From Fonticula alba (Eukaryota; Opisthokonta; Rotosphaerida; Fonticulaceae): a stretch of 45,160 nucleotides of DNA. Below the pieces are notes generated by a model that was not told where the DNA came from, did not search any database, and was given only the letters and a program-made list of their open reading frames with translations. Shown one piece after another: positions 34,926-45,160 of the stretch (the stretch's first letter is position 1; each line of letters begins with the position of its first letter). Location of the stretch: the NCBI RefSeq assembly GCF_000388065.1, contig NW_009242974.1, positions 1,075,333 through 1,120,492 of the forward strand, read 5' to 3'. The position numbers and the translations under genes were made by a program.

Positions 34926-37917
34926 TCTGGAATATGTCCAGAATGGCGTTCTCCCCTGGCCGTGCCGCGGAATTCTGGTGTCTTTGTCAGCGACCGGCCG
35001 GGGACAGAGGTGGGGCGTCTGCGGGGGGGCGGGTGCACTCTGTGTGCACCTCTCCGTGTTCCCCCCCCCCCCCCCCTCTCCCTCTCCCTCTCCCTCCGCG
35101 CCCTTTTCGGGTCTTCAGCTCTCTGTATGCGCTCCAACGGGCGAGTGTGAGCACGGCCTTTCCCCTGTCCAGAAATGGATCCATGTTGTGCGGTTGGACT
35201 TTAGGGGAGGTTTGATGAAGGGAATCGAGGACCGGCTGGGTGCAGCAAAAGAGTAGATTGAGCATATTGGCGTGGGGGTGGAGGGGGGGCGCGCCCCCTG
35301 TCACGGCCGAAAAAAAGACCACGGTCCCGGCAGAGTAGCAGCATGTCCAATCCGTCCGGCGTTCGTTCCCCCCCCCCCCTCGCGGCGCCCCCGTGGGCAG
35401 GGCTTGTTCGTTGCTGTGTAGAGGTCCCCTGTTGCATCCAGCCCATGGCCCACACCCGATTTCCGCTTGCGGCGGCGGGCGACCCGGCAAACCGCCGTAC
35501 CAGCCCTGGACCAACCTTCCTGCGGGTCTTCATTGTGCAGGGGGAGGACCATCTCCGCAATGTCCCTGACGCGGAGGGCGCCGTTCACGCTCCCGCCCCC
35601 CCCCCCCCCCCCCCCCCGGGGGGGGGTAAGCAGGGCTGTCGTGCGTTCGGATGTGCGTGCTGCCACCCGGGGCCGCTGCCGTGTGGTGCCCAGGGGTGCA
35701 GACCCGCGGGCCGGTTCAAGCATATGGGGCGCCTGGTTGGGGTGTGTGGCCAGTGCGTGCGCGCGCGCGCGTTCCTCCCACGCTCGGCGCCCGGGTCGAA
35801 CGCCGGCCGATCTTTGGCCTCCCTTGTAACGCGCTGGGCGGGCGATTGGCGACAAACCCGCCAGCAGGCCGACATGCTCCGGTCGTCGTGAAGGCCGGGC
35901 GTCCGTTACCCCCCCCCCGGGGGGGGGAGGGACGGGGGCGGGGCGGAGTGCTGAACAGGGAGGCTCGGGCCTTTCGCGGGGCGTGTGAACCGTGTCTGTG
36001 CTAGGCGTGCGAAGACCCGGACGCCCGGCTCGGCCGAGGGGGGGCGGGGGCGGGGGGCCTTGCGCCGTGCTTTTCGGAGATTCAGCGCTCTGCCCGCGGC
36101 CGCGCACCCCGGGCCGGGCGAGCTGACGGCCGGCTCTGTGTTGCACGAGGCCTCGGCTCCGGCCTTGGAACCCGGGGGGGTTGGGTGTGGCCGGGCCTTT
36201 AGGATCCCACTTCACAGAGCGGTAGGGTGCCCCCCCTCCCGGCGGTTCTGAAAGGGCGCCGGATGCCTGCCTTCCCGCCTGCCTGCTCGCCTGCGTGCGT
36301 CCTTCGCCCGTATGCACCACCCCCGCGCCTGGCCCAGTTGCGCCGGGGGGAGGGGAGGGGGGGGGGGGGCAGGCGGGGAGACACTCGGCCCGGCCGCCAG
36401 ATGGCGCTCGTTTCGTTGGCTCTGGGACCGAGGCGAGCCTAGGATCTTTGATTTCAGATCCGCTGCCGGTCCGCCGGAGAGTAGCCGGGCCTTTCCGGAC
36501 ATCGCCGCGCTGGCGCCAGCCCAACGTACTCCCCGCCGGCGCCGCGCGCCCCAAAAGAGTGCGAGAGAGATCTTCTCCCGCCCCGATCGCGACGTGCCTC
36601 GAGGGGGGGGGGGGGGACACCCAGCGGGCCGCGCCAGCCCGGAGGAATGGGCGCAAAGAATGCCACCGCGGGAGGGGGATCTGGCTCCCAGGAAAACGGC
36701 CCACCTCCCTCCCGCCCCCTGGCCGGTCCCGCACTTGCCCCCCCTCCCGGGGGCGGCGCGGTGGCCTGGTCGAGTTGGATCTGCTCCGGTGGAAGACACC
36801 AGTCGCCCCCGGCCCCCCCCCCCCCGGGCGGGGGAGGGGCCGGCGGGGGTGTCACGCCACCGTCGTGCCTTGGGAGCTGGCGGCCCCCTTTCTCTCCCCG
36901 GTGCTTGTGTTTGTGTACTGGCTTGCTTGTACACGCACACGCACGCACACCCACACACCCACACACCCACACCCACACAGAGACACACACACACACACGC
37001 CCACGCTGGCCCGCTGGGAAATGCACTCGCGACCGGAGGTGGTTGTCCAAGAGTCCCCCAGCCCGCGCGGCATCGCCATCGCCGTGTTGATGAGCTCCTC
37101 AGAGTGCTTGTCGGGCGTGGCCATTGGCGCGGGGCGAGTGCGCCGTTTGCGCATGGACGCCGGTATTGTTTATTTTTGTTGTTTCCCCCCCCCCCCCCGC
37201 ACCCCGGCCAGCGACGCTGGCGGCACACATGCAACAGGCGCCCGCGGCCGCGGTGTCCGGTGCGGCGAGACGCTCGCCCTGCCGTGCTCACACGCTGCGT
37301 GTTTCGGCATGTTTCCGCGCGTTCCGGAAGGCGGCGGCGAGAGCGCGGAGCATGCACCGGTGGCACCCCCCCCCTACCCCCGCACCCGGCCTCCCCTGCC
37401 TTTCCCCAGGGGCCGCAATATCGTCCCCACAGCGGGCGCGCGCGCGCGTGCGCGAATGCGGCTGCTGCTCCAATCTCCCAAAGTACGACTGCCCAACAGG
37501 AAGATGACCCCGGGCCCTCCCGCCCTCCTTGAGAGCACCAGCGGGGCCTTTTTCCGCCATCAGTTTCTGGCCAGGCCAGCATGCGCGGGTCAACGGCTCC
37601 TCCTTATCCCCTTGCTCCCCCCCCCCCCCCCCCCCCTGCGCCTTTGCTGCTTGTTCTCCCTTCGCTCTCTGCCACCTGGCCTTCTTTCTCCGCTCCCCCT
37701 CTCTCCTGCCAGCGGACTTCTCGCTCTCGTCTCCCTCCCGCGCCCTCTTGCTTCCTTCCCATCTCTTTCCGTCTGGTCTTCGCGTAGTTTATCACCCCCC
37801 CACCCCGTATGTGGCCGATGTCACGCCTCGCCCCGCTGCCCGCTGCCCGCTGCCTTCTCCGCGCCCCCTGCCCCGTCTGACTGTTTCATTTTGCCTTTCA
37901 CAGTCGCAAACACGATC
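34926..37917. other. 3 kb GC-rich block without a recognisable gene
   Basis: The largest gene-free block of the window. It has several homopolymer pairs where a C run abuts a G run (35596-35626, 35909-35928, about 36821-36836), CA/GT repeats (36931-36999), poly-C (35060-35075, 37618-37637) and a C/T-rich stretch from about 37600 leading into the next gene. Open frames of 400-480 codons exist on both strands, but their content is Pro/Gly/Arg/Ala low complexity that follows base composition. A TTTCACAG just before 37905 may be the acceptor of a 5' UTR intron of the LRR gene. Confidence 0.55.
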
Positions 37918-39481
37918 ATGGCTACCACTTTCTCCCCACCCGTTGGCCAGCATGAGGACCACCCGATGCCACCGCTGGCCGTGACCGACGGTGGGACCAG
38001 CCTGTCGTGCGCTGGGCGCGACTGGAGCACCCTCCCGGAAGATCTGGAGGCGCAGGTCGGTGTCCCCTTGGCGTCGATTCGCAACCTGGACCTTAGCTTC
38101 AACAATCTGTCGTGCGTCTTACCCCCCCGGAAGTCTGGTCCCCTTCGAGTGCAGGGAGGAGGGGGGGGGGGGAGGACTGGCGGCATCTTCGCTTCCCCCT
38201 TTCTCGCCTTTCCTCCCCCCCCCCTCCCCTGGATGGGCAATGTGCTGACTACCATGTGCCTCCTGCTCCCGGGATGCAGCTCGCTCGACGAGGTCTTCGC
38301 CCTGTTCCCCAACCTCGAGACGTTGATCGCCGACAACAACCAAATTGAGATTCTCACGGATGCGGCCCAGGTGGTGGTTCCCGAGAAGGCCTCCACCACG
38401 CCGGAGGCGGACACCGCGTCGATTAGCTCGATCGAGTCGTCGGACGCCCAGGCTCCGGTGGCAGATAGTCCCCCTGCTGAGACCGCTGGGCGTCTGGCTC
38501 CCCTGGCGTCGCTCAAGGTCCTGTCCTTGAACAACAACAACCTGGCCGGGCTGGAGGCACTGCTGGATGCTCTGGCTTTCCTGACCCCCAATCTGAACAT
38601 GCTGAGCCTGGCCCGGAACCCGGTCTGTCCGGATGGCCTCTTCCGCGAGGGTGCCGGCAGCAGCAATGAGCGCACCTACCGCCATTACCGGTATGTGGGC
38701 CATGCCTGTCTCTGTCACTTTGCTCTCTTCCCCTCCTCCTCCTCCTCCTCGTCCTCGTCCTCCTCCTCCTCCATAGTCCAATGTGGGGGTATCATGGTCC
38801 AGACTATTGCCTGGCCATCTACATTCCCTCTGTGTCCCCTTCCCCCTCCCTCCCCCCGCCTCTCCCTCTCTCACATGTGCCTTTTTTTGTCCCCTCTCCG
38901 CGTCATACAACTCGTGCAGTCTGCGCGTTATTTTCCGCCTGCCAGGCCTGGCTTTCCTGGATGCATCGCGCATTGCGCCATCCGAGCGTGAGGTTGCCCA
39001 GACAACCGGGCAGTACCTGCGCGTGGCCACGGTCGGGTCGTCCAGCACGGCCCCGAATACCGCGGCCTCCAGCTCTGGGTCTTTCACCACGAGCTCCATT
39101 TCCAGCTACCCGACGTCCTCTGCGCGTACGACCAGCTCGGGTGGCTCGGCCCCGGGGCGCGAGTATGCCCCGCTGCCTGAGACCACCGCTCCTACGGGCA
39201 CCGGCAAGGCGCGCTACGGCGTGTCGCGTTATGTGTACAAGGGTGCGCCTCTTTCTTTGCCAAACATCGCCCTGGGCAGATATTCCCTCATATTGGGCTT
39301 TCCTCTTGCTCCTCACCAACGCGTGTGGTTGTTCCTCACACACACACACACGCATTGATTCATTCATTCCTTTCTAATCGACTGATTCCCCTCCCGCCGT
39401 CCACTTTTTTCCCCTCCTGGTGCCCACTGCACAGGCAACCACAGCGAGGGCAACCGCTTCATCTGCAACCAGGATCTTTGA
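37918..39481 (+). CDS. LRMDA/C10orf11-like leucine-rich-repeat protein
   Basis: Four exons, 37918..38111, 38280..38690, 38920..39242 and 39435..39481, give 324 residues. LRRs of the SDS22/U2A' type are visible: IRNLDLSFNNLS, LFPNLETLIADNNQIE, LASLKVLSLNNNNLAGLEALLDAL and LNMLSLARNPVCPD. These are followed by the YRHYRLRVIFRLPGLAFLDASRI cap and a C-terminal YVYKGNHSEGNRFICNQDL. This end, with HSEGNRFI-x-N-D/Q-DL, is the feature I associate with LRMDA (C10orf11), a melanosome-linked protein of animals whose biochemical role in protists is unknown. A Ser/Ala/Pro-rich insertion sits between LRRs 2 and 3, and a Ser/Thr-rich linker precedes the terminal motif. The last exon codes only the terminal motif. 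Another LRR subfamily is possible, but the C-terminus is hard to explain otherwise. Confidence 0.85.
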
Positions 39482-40436
39482 GGACACATGTATTCCCATG
39501 CCAGTTTGGGTGTCTTGGAAATGTGTGAGACCAGGCCAGTGCCCGTATGTGGGAGACACGAAGAGCATGCTGTGTGCTCCCCCGCCCCACGCTGCATTTG
39601 CACGCACGTTGACGCCCACGCGCTCGCGCGCATAGAGCGCTCACTCTCTCCTCCTCCCTTTGTGACCCCCCCCCCCCCCCCTGCCCATCACCCACCAACA
39701 GTGGGTGTCAGCCGGAGATCGGACAGCGGAATCTTCCTGTCCCTCTTCCCATGCTCTATCGGCGGGGGCGTCCGGGCCATGTGCCCCAGTCCACGGCTGG
39801 AGAGGGGCAAAGGGAGGACTGTGAGACTCTCTCTCTCTCTCTCTCCCTCTTTCTCCCTGCCTTTTGTGGTGTCCCCTTCTGTACTTGATACCCCTCTGTG
39901 GGGACATGGTGTGACATGCCATCCCCCCTGTCTCTCTCTCTCTCTCTCTCTCCCCCCCATTTCCCCTTGGCTGGGAGGTGGGGCCCTGTATATCTGTGTA
40001 GTGATGTTTCTGCCACGCCCGGGGCCCCTCCCTGCAAGGGGGACCGAAAACGAAAAAAAAAAAAAAACAAACACAAAATAAATACGCTATACACTCTCGA
40101 AAATGCACAGCCCGCTGCGATGATGTTAGGCTTCCTTCGGGGGGGTTTCCTCCTTGCCAGGCTCTCCCTCATGGTGTTTCTCTTTTGGTCCCCACGTCTG
40201 CCCTCGGCCGCCCTTCTGCCAGGAGGAGGGCGCGTGGGGAAGCGCGACAAGAGGCGCGCCCCGAACAGGCCTCGTTCGATGGGGAGAGGTGAGCAGAGAC
40301 GCGCATGTGAAAGCTCGTTTGGCGATTTCTTTCCGCGCTCTTCTGGGTCGACCCGCCCCCCCCCCCCCCGGGGATCTCTATGCCCTTCGGCGTTTGTTGG
40401 TGGCCAGCAGGCAGAGATGGCGGAGGCGAGGCACGG
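39482..40436. other. LRR gene 3' region
   Basis: Contains CT runs (39831-39860, 39930-39958), a C14 run (39666-39680), and an A15 run at about 40053-40067. AATAAA lies at 40077-40082, 596 bases after the stop. No recognised gene; ORFs are Ser/Leu/Pro translations of CT repeats. Confidence 0.55.
40077..40082 (+). promoter_or_regulatory. Candidate polyadenylation signal AATAAA
   Basis: AATAAA just after an A-rich stretch, in the right orientation for the LRR gene though with a long 3' UTR. Could also be chance in an A-rich patch. Confidence 0.35.
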
Positions 40437-40444
40437 AAAAAAAA
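40437..40444 (-). terminator. Pol III T8 terminator of left tRNA-Ser
   Basis: Eight A on the plus strand, that is T8 in the transcript direction, six bases past the tRNA 3' end. Confidence 0.85.
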
Positions 40445-40450
40445 GAAATA

Positions 40451-40532
40451 CACCGGCGACAGGATTTGAACCTGTGCGGGCAGAGCCCATCTGATTTCGA
40501 GTCAGACTCCTTAACCACTCGGACACACCGGT
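40451..40532 (-). tRNA. tRNA-Ser (CGA anticodon), left copy
   Basis: An 82-base class II tRNA on the minus strand. Acceptor arms are ACCGGTG and CGCCGGT. The A-box region is GTCCGAGTGGTTAAGG. The anticodon stem TCTGA/TCAGA with loop CTCGAAA gives CGA, which decodes UCG. A long variable arm (GGGCTCTGCCC) and the T arm ACAGG TTCAAAT CCTGT follow. The discriminator is G, as for eukaryotic tRNA-Ser. No intron. Identical over its full length to the copy at 41223. Confidence 0.97.
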
Positions 40533-41222
40533 AATCATTCATGGGCAAGGAGGCCTCCGGAGGGTTATTTGTTGTTTTGGATTCCGGATCCCGCTCTCTG
40601 CCCCGTGCCTTCTTTTGAATGCGGGCCACGCCCCCTCCATCTCCTCACCCCTCCGGCTGGGTCCCACTCGCCGTGGCCTCCGCGCCAGGGTGTTTGCTTG
40701 TACCTGCTTGTGCGATCGAAGCAACAAACCACCTCCATTTCCACCACCTCGCTGAGTGGACAATGTGCACCCATCGGGCCGCCCGCCGGCCCTTGCTCCT
40801 CCCCGTCATCCATGTGCTTCCCTCCCCCCTCCAGGGTGCTCCCCCCGGCAGTCCTCCCCCTCACTCTTGTGCCCTCTTCCAAGGTGCTGGGACCTTGAGC
40901 GATTGGTCCTTTTCTGCTCAGCACCTGGGTCCACCGCCCCATTGTGCCCAGGCGCCGACATCGTGCCAGGAAGCAATTGTGGCAGAGTTTCCCGATGTTG
41001 CTCTTCCTAAAGACGCAGATGACCGGAGCCGCTGCTTCCCTCCCCGTTTGATGGTGTTTCTGTCTGTGCTTGATGTGTCTTTTCGGGGCATCGCGAGAGA
41101 GTGATTCTCGGACATCCCCCGGCGGCCGCCGGCCTCGCACACCCGAGACACACTCTTCGTCATCAAAACGCACGGACACACACAGTTAAAAGCACCCGCA
41201 TGGGCCTGGCGGCCAAGAAGCT
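40533..41222. other. 690-base spacer between the two tRNA-Ser genes
   Basis: Lies between the two 5' ends and is nearly free of microsatellites, unlike most non-genic sequence here. A 204-codon open frame on the minus strand (40565..41179) and a 161-codon one on the plus strand (40619..41104) exist. Neither shows a family or motif I recognise, and I do not call either a gene. Confidence 0.5.
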
Positions 41223-41304
41223 ACCGGTGTGTCCGAGTGGTTAAGGAGTCTGACTCGAAATCAGATGGGCTCTGCCCGCACAGGTTCAAATCCTGTCGCC
41301 GGTG
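41223..41304 (+). tRNA. tRNA-Ser (CGA anticodon), right copy
   Basis: Same 82-base sequence as the left copy but on the plus strand. The two genes diverge, with 690 bases between their 5' ends. Sequence identity ends at the mature tRNA borders, so flanks were not duplicated or have diverged fully. Confidence 0.97.
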
Positions 41305-41312
41305 CATCTTTG

Positions 41313-41317
41313 TTTTT
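41313..41317 (+). terminator. Pol III T5 terminator of right tRNA-Ser
   Basis: TTTTT eight bases past the mature 3' end. Confidence 0.85.
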
Positions 41318-42001
<684 letters not shown>

Positions 42002-43139
42002 CTAAACATCGGCCTGAGGTTGGCGAGAGGCGACCGCAGCGGCAGCGGCAGCCGATGCGGCCGCAGCCGACGCCAAAGCCACTGCCGTGGCGGCAGCCGT
42101 GGCGTCGTAGTCGGCGGCCTGCTGCTGCTGCGAAGGGCTGGTCAAGGCCCCGGGAGCGCCGCCGCTGCCGGCACTCGATCCCGCACCACCACCACCACCA
42201 CCGGCGCTCATGACTGCCGTGCTGCCACCTGGCGTGAGCGGCGTCAAGGCCACCGAGCTGTTGCTAGACCCTCGGCTGAAGGAGCTGGCCGTGAGGATGG
42301 GAGCCGGCGCGCCGCTGGATCGAGAGAATCGCCCGGCCAGCCAGCGCGACTTGCCGGAAGAGCTGCGCCGCAGGAGATTGGAGCCCGGACTGCCGGGCCC
42401 ACCGGCATGCGGGCCCCCCCCGCTGCCCATCAGCACTCCGGCCACACCGCCCTGGGGGGTACTGCCAGAACCACTGCCACCGCCCCCGGCACCGGGCATG
42501 CCGATGGGGCTGACACTATGCGGCGAGTGATCCCCCGCCTGGTGGATGATGCCGGCCGGATGGAGATGATGATGCGGAGACCGGGCAGCCCCGCCGCCGC
42601 CGCCGCCAGAGCCCGGGACCAGGGCCCCTCCGTGGCCAGCAGCACTCCCCCCATGCACTTGACCGGGGATGCTGACGGTCGGCATGCTGAGGCTACCGGC
42701 GGCCGCCATCATCATGTTGCCGCCGTGGCCCAATGGGGCCGAGTGGCTGTGCGGCATCATCACTGCCAGGCCCGGCTGGTAGGGGGTTTGGTTGTGGTGA
42801 AAGCGAAACTGCCCGCCACTGTCCCGGCGGCCCAGCTGCACGCTGGTCCCGGTGTTGGACCCACCGCGGCCGCGATCTACGGAATTCCCCCGGCTCAGGG
42901 AGTGCGGCGTGGGGGCGCTGCTTGCCGGGCAGGACCGGCCACCGGCCAGTGCCATGCCGCCGCCGCCGCCACTTGGCGAAAGGAAATCCCCCCCGCCGAG
43001 GTCGCTGCTCCCGACCCCGCGCAGGGACCCAGTCGAGGAGGCCAATGACGAGGTGGAGGACGAGAGGGACGCCGTGGACCCAGGGTCCGGCGTGCCGGCG
43101 GTCAGCTTCACATCCGGCAGAGTGTCTGTGCTGACGGAT

Positions 43140-43180
<41 letters not shown>

Positions 43181-43923
43181 ATGGCTGGCAGTTGCCGAGT
43201 ACAACAGGTCCTGGAAATCGTAGCCCTGCTTGGCAATGTTCACTCCGATCGGGATCGGATGGCCAACGCCATACTGCTGCTGGGTTTCGGCAATGACCGC
43301 GCTATAGTCCCGGCCATCGTGGGCGATATAGTGCTTGCGCTCAAGGACAAAGCGCAAGGCCGCCAGCCAGGCATCGCGCGAGCGCTCCGACGCCAGGTAG
43401 AAGCCAAACTCCAAGGTCTGCATCATGACCCCGGAGGTGCTGGACCCGGAGGTGGAGGTCAGATCGTCGGACCCGGAGCTGCTTGTGCTGGCATTACTAC
43501 TACCACCACCGGCGGGCGGGGGGTTGCCACTCATCATGGTGATGGCGATGCCGAAACGCTGGTTGAGGATCTGGAATTGGGCATTCAGCTCGACCAGCTC
43601 GCGGGTGAGCTGCTCGATGCGCTTCCGGCCCTCCTTGGCCCCGCGCCGGCAGCGATCAATCATGCCGTCGTTTGGCGTGCCGGCGGCCGCGGCGGCCGCG
43701 GCGGCAGCCAACATCCCGCTCCCGGGAACCGGGGAGGGGCCACCCCCTGGCCGGCTGCCGGGGCCGCTGCCAGTCGGCTGGTCGTCCAATTCGGCTCCAT
43801 AGGCACCGGCCATCTTCAGGAACGACTGCACGGAGACCTGCTCAACGTTGATGGCGCTGCGAGTTTTCTCGATGTTCTCTCGCACCTCGATGCCCTCTGC
43901 GATAGGCGCAGGCGCAGGCGCAG

Positions 43924-43964
<41 letters not shown>

Positions 43965-44940
43965 CGTGTGTGTGCACGAATTGTCCCGACAGAAGAAAAA
44001 GCAAGCCAATTTGCATGTGAGCAGCAGAAGCAGACAGATGTGGAGGTACACATGCAACCGGAAACACCACACCCGCGTGTCCGACGCCCGGGGCCAGAGA
44101 CAGAGAATGTGTGCGTGCGTGTGTGCGTGTGCACGTACCCTGACAAAGTGGCGCCTCGATGGCTTTGATGCCAACAATGCGCTCCAAGTCGGCCATCCAC
44201 TCGAGGTTGTAGCGGATCGGGCCGCCAGTCTGGAAGAGGTTGGCAAAACTCTGGGCCTTGTCGCCGAGCAGCAACTTGGAGAAGCCGCCGGGGGAAATCT
44301 CCCTCAGGCCAAGGTGGAAGGCCAGCGGCTCCAGCTGATGGATGGAGGCGGTGGTCATGTCCGGAGCACCGGGGCCAGTCGCGGAAGCGGACCCGCCGCT
44401 GCCACCACCTCCCCCGGACATGCCGACCCCGGGAACACCGCCAGCATGACCGGCGGCGGTGGACCCGCCGACGCCGGCCGGCCCGGCACTTGCACCGCCA
44501 GCGCCGCCACCCCCGGCGGCACCAAACCCAGGGTGCAGCTGATCGCCGGCCGTGATGCCGAGCGTCAATTGCGGGTGCACAAGACCCCCGTTGACGGTGA
44601 CCGCCGGCGAGGCCGACGTCTCGGCACACAGGATGATGTCATTCATGAGGAAGAGCATGCGTGTCACACGCTTCGACTGCGGCTGACACTGGTTGGCTTG
44701 GTCCCCGAGCACCGAGAGGGTGGGCGACGACCCGCTGGCCGGGTGGTCGCCGCTCAGGGGACTGGCCGAGCTGGACCGCTTCATGATCTTCCACCAGGCC
44801 TTGCCGCCATTGCCGCTGCTGCTCCCCTTGCTGCCCTTGCCTCCGCCGGGCTGCAGCGCCTCGGGATCATTTTCCGGGGCCAGGGCAGCCATCACCGGGC
44901 CAACTTGGATCAGCCGGCGCTGGCGCTGGCCCGAGAGATC
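42002..44940 (-). CDS. PH-like domain protein, probable RhoGEF C-terminal part, 5' partial
   Basis: Two minus-strand exons are visible, 44139..44940 and 42002..43896. They give 898 residues to a TAG stop, and more exons lie beyond the window. The first exon begins DLSGQRQRRLIQVGPV, like the end of a Dbl-homology domain running into its PH domain. KRVTRMLFLMNDIILCAE, LEWMADLERIVGI and ERSRDAWLAALRFVLERKHY then read as successive PH strands and the C-terminal helix. They are separated by large Gly/Ala/Ser-rich inserts and a basic, coiled-coil-like stretch (KEGRKRIEQLTRELVEL). After the helix come about 500 residues rich in Gly, Ser, His and Ala, including a 12-Ala run from a GGC repeat. If it is a RhoGEF, it would activate Rho-family GTPases at membranes, but no DH core is in view. 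The 44940 boundary is an inferred acceptor (ATCCAG); the frame also stays open beyond it. Confidence 0.5.
43142..43181 (-). repeat. Coding GCC repeat (poly-Ala) in PH-like gene
   Basis: About 13 GGC/GCC triplets that encode an Ala run in the minus-strand gene. Frame is kept. Confidence 0.9.
43908..43975. repeat. GT/CA microsatellite in the PH-like gene intron
   Basis: (GT)n with a CG-rich interruption, in intron 43897..44138, directly upstream of the acceptor. On the sense strand it is (CA)n. Confidence 0.9.
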
Positions 44941-45079
44941 CTGGATATGGCGGCCAAAGGGTTTTGTGCGGACGTTAGATGAGAGAATTCCCCGGGCATG
45001 CGCACGTCGGGAGATGGCCTGTCGGCCGCATGATTGACCACACTGCCGGTGTATGGGCACAAGACATTGTGGCCCATGC

Positions 45080-45160
45080 GGGCGCGAACGCGCGCACATA
45101 TATACATATATATATACATATACATACACACGCACACACGCACACACGCACACACGCACA
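45080..45160. repeat. TA/CA microsatellite at the window edge
   Basis: CG-rich start, then TATACATATATATATACATA and CACACGCA units to the end of the window. Probably intronic in the PH-like gene, since no exon boundary is visible further on. Confidence 0.85.

Noticed and set aside
35301-37582. Two minus-strand ORFs of about 460-480 codons in the 3 kb gene-free block
   Set aside because: Composition follows base content (Pro, Gly, Arg, Ala) and they run through poly-C/G and CA repeats without interruption; no motif.

Overview
This window is eukaryotic nuclear DNA. It has eleven multi-exon protein genes, one tRNA-Gln and two identical tRNA-Ser genes. They sit in very GC-rich sequence full of microsatellites, long G or C homopolymers and two assembly gaps. 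The gene set fits a compact-genome protist related to opisthokonts: Mps1 kinase with a TPR-like region, kinesin-3, METTL16, ISCU, NDUFA8, eL22, ZNG1, RUS-family and LRMDA-type proteins. A GC-rich Fonticula-like organism is only a guess. I see no bacterial operons, mobile-element proteins, viral genes or CRISPR arrays.

Layout from left to right. A 3' part of a RUS-family membrane protein (+) is followed by a TRF4-type non-canonical poly(A) polymerase (+). The polymerase converges on a full-length kinesin-3 (-). A 2.4 kb non-genic interval separates the kinesin from the Fe-S scaffold ISCU (+). Next come tRNA-Gln(CTG) (+) and then three minus-strand genes: NDUFA8 (complex I), METTL16 (U6 snRNA m6A methyltransferase) and ribosomal protein eL22. 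After a 2.2 kb interval lie the spindle-checkpoint kinase Mps1/TTK (+), the zinc GTPase ZNG1/CBWD (+), a 3 kb block with no recognisable gene, and an LRMDA-like leucine-rich-repeat protein (+). Two identical tRNA-Ser(CGA) genes then point away from each other. The window closes with the 3' part of a gene (-) that carries a heavily interrupted PH-like domain, probably of a RhoGEF.

Exon joins were set by homology and by keeping the reading frame. Every complete gene closes to an exact multiple of three. The genes are housekeeping and not functionally linked by position. The most interesting signal is genome-wide in kind. The 5' splice sites follow GTRCGY, with C at intron position +4 in 34 of the 40 introns I placed and A in only one. 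This is unusual, and the same window encodes METTL16, whose U6 methylation mark contacts that +4 base.

Introns are mostly 70-470 bases. They commonly carry poly-C or CT tracts on the sense strand, so the strand of the homopolymer often predicts the strand of the gene.
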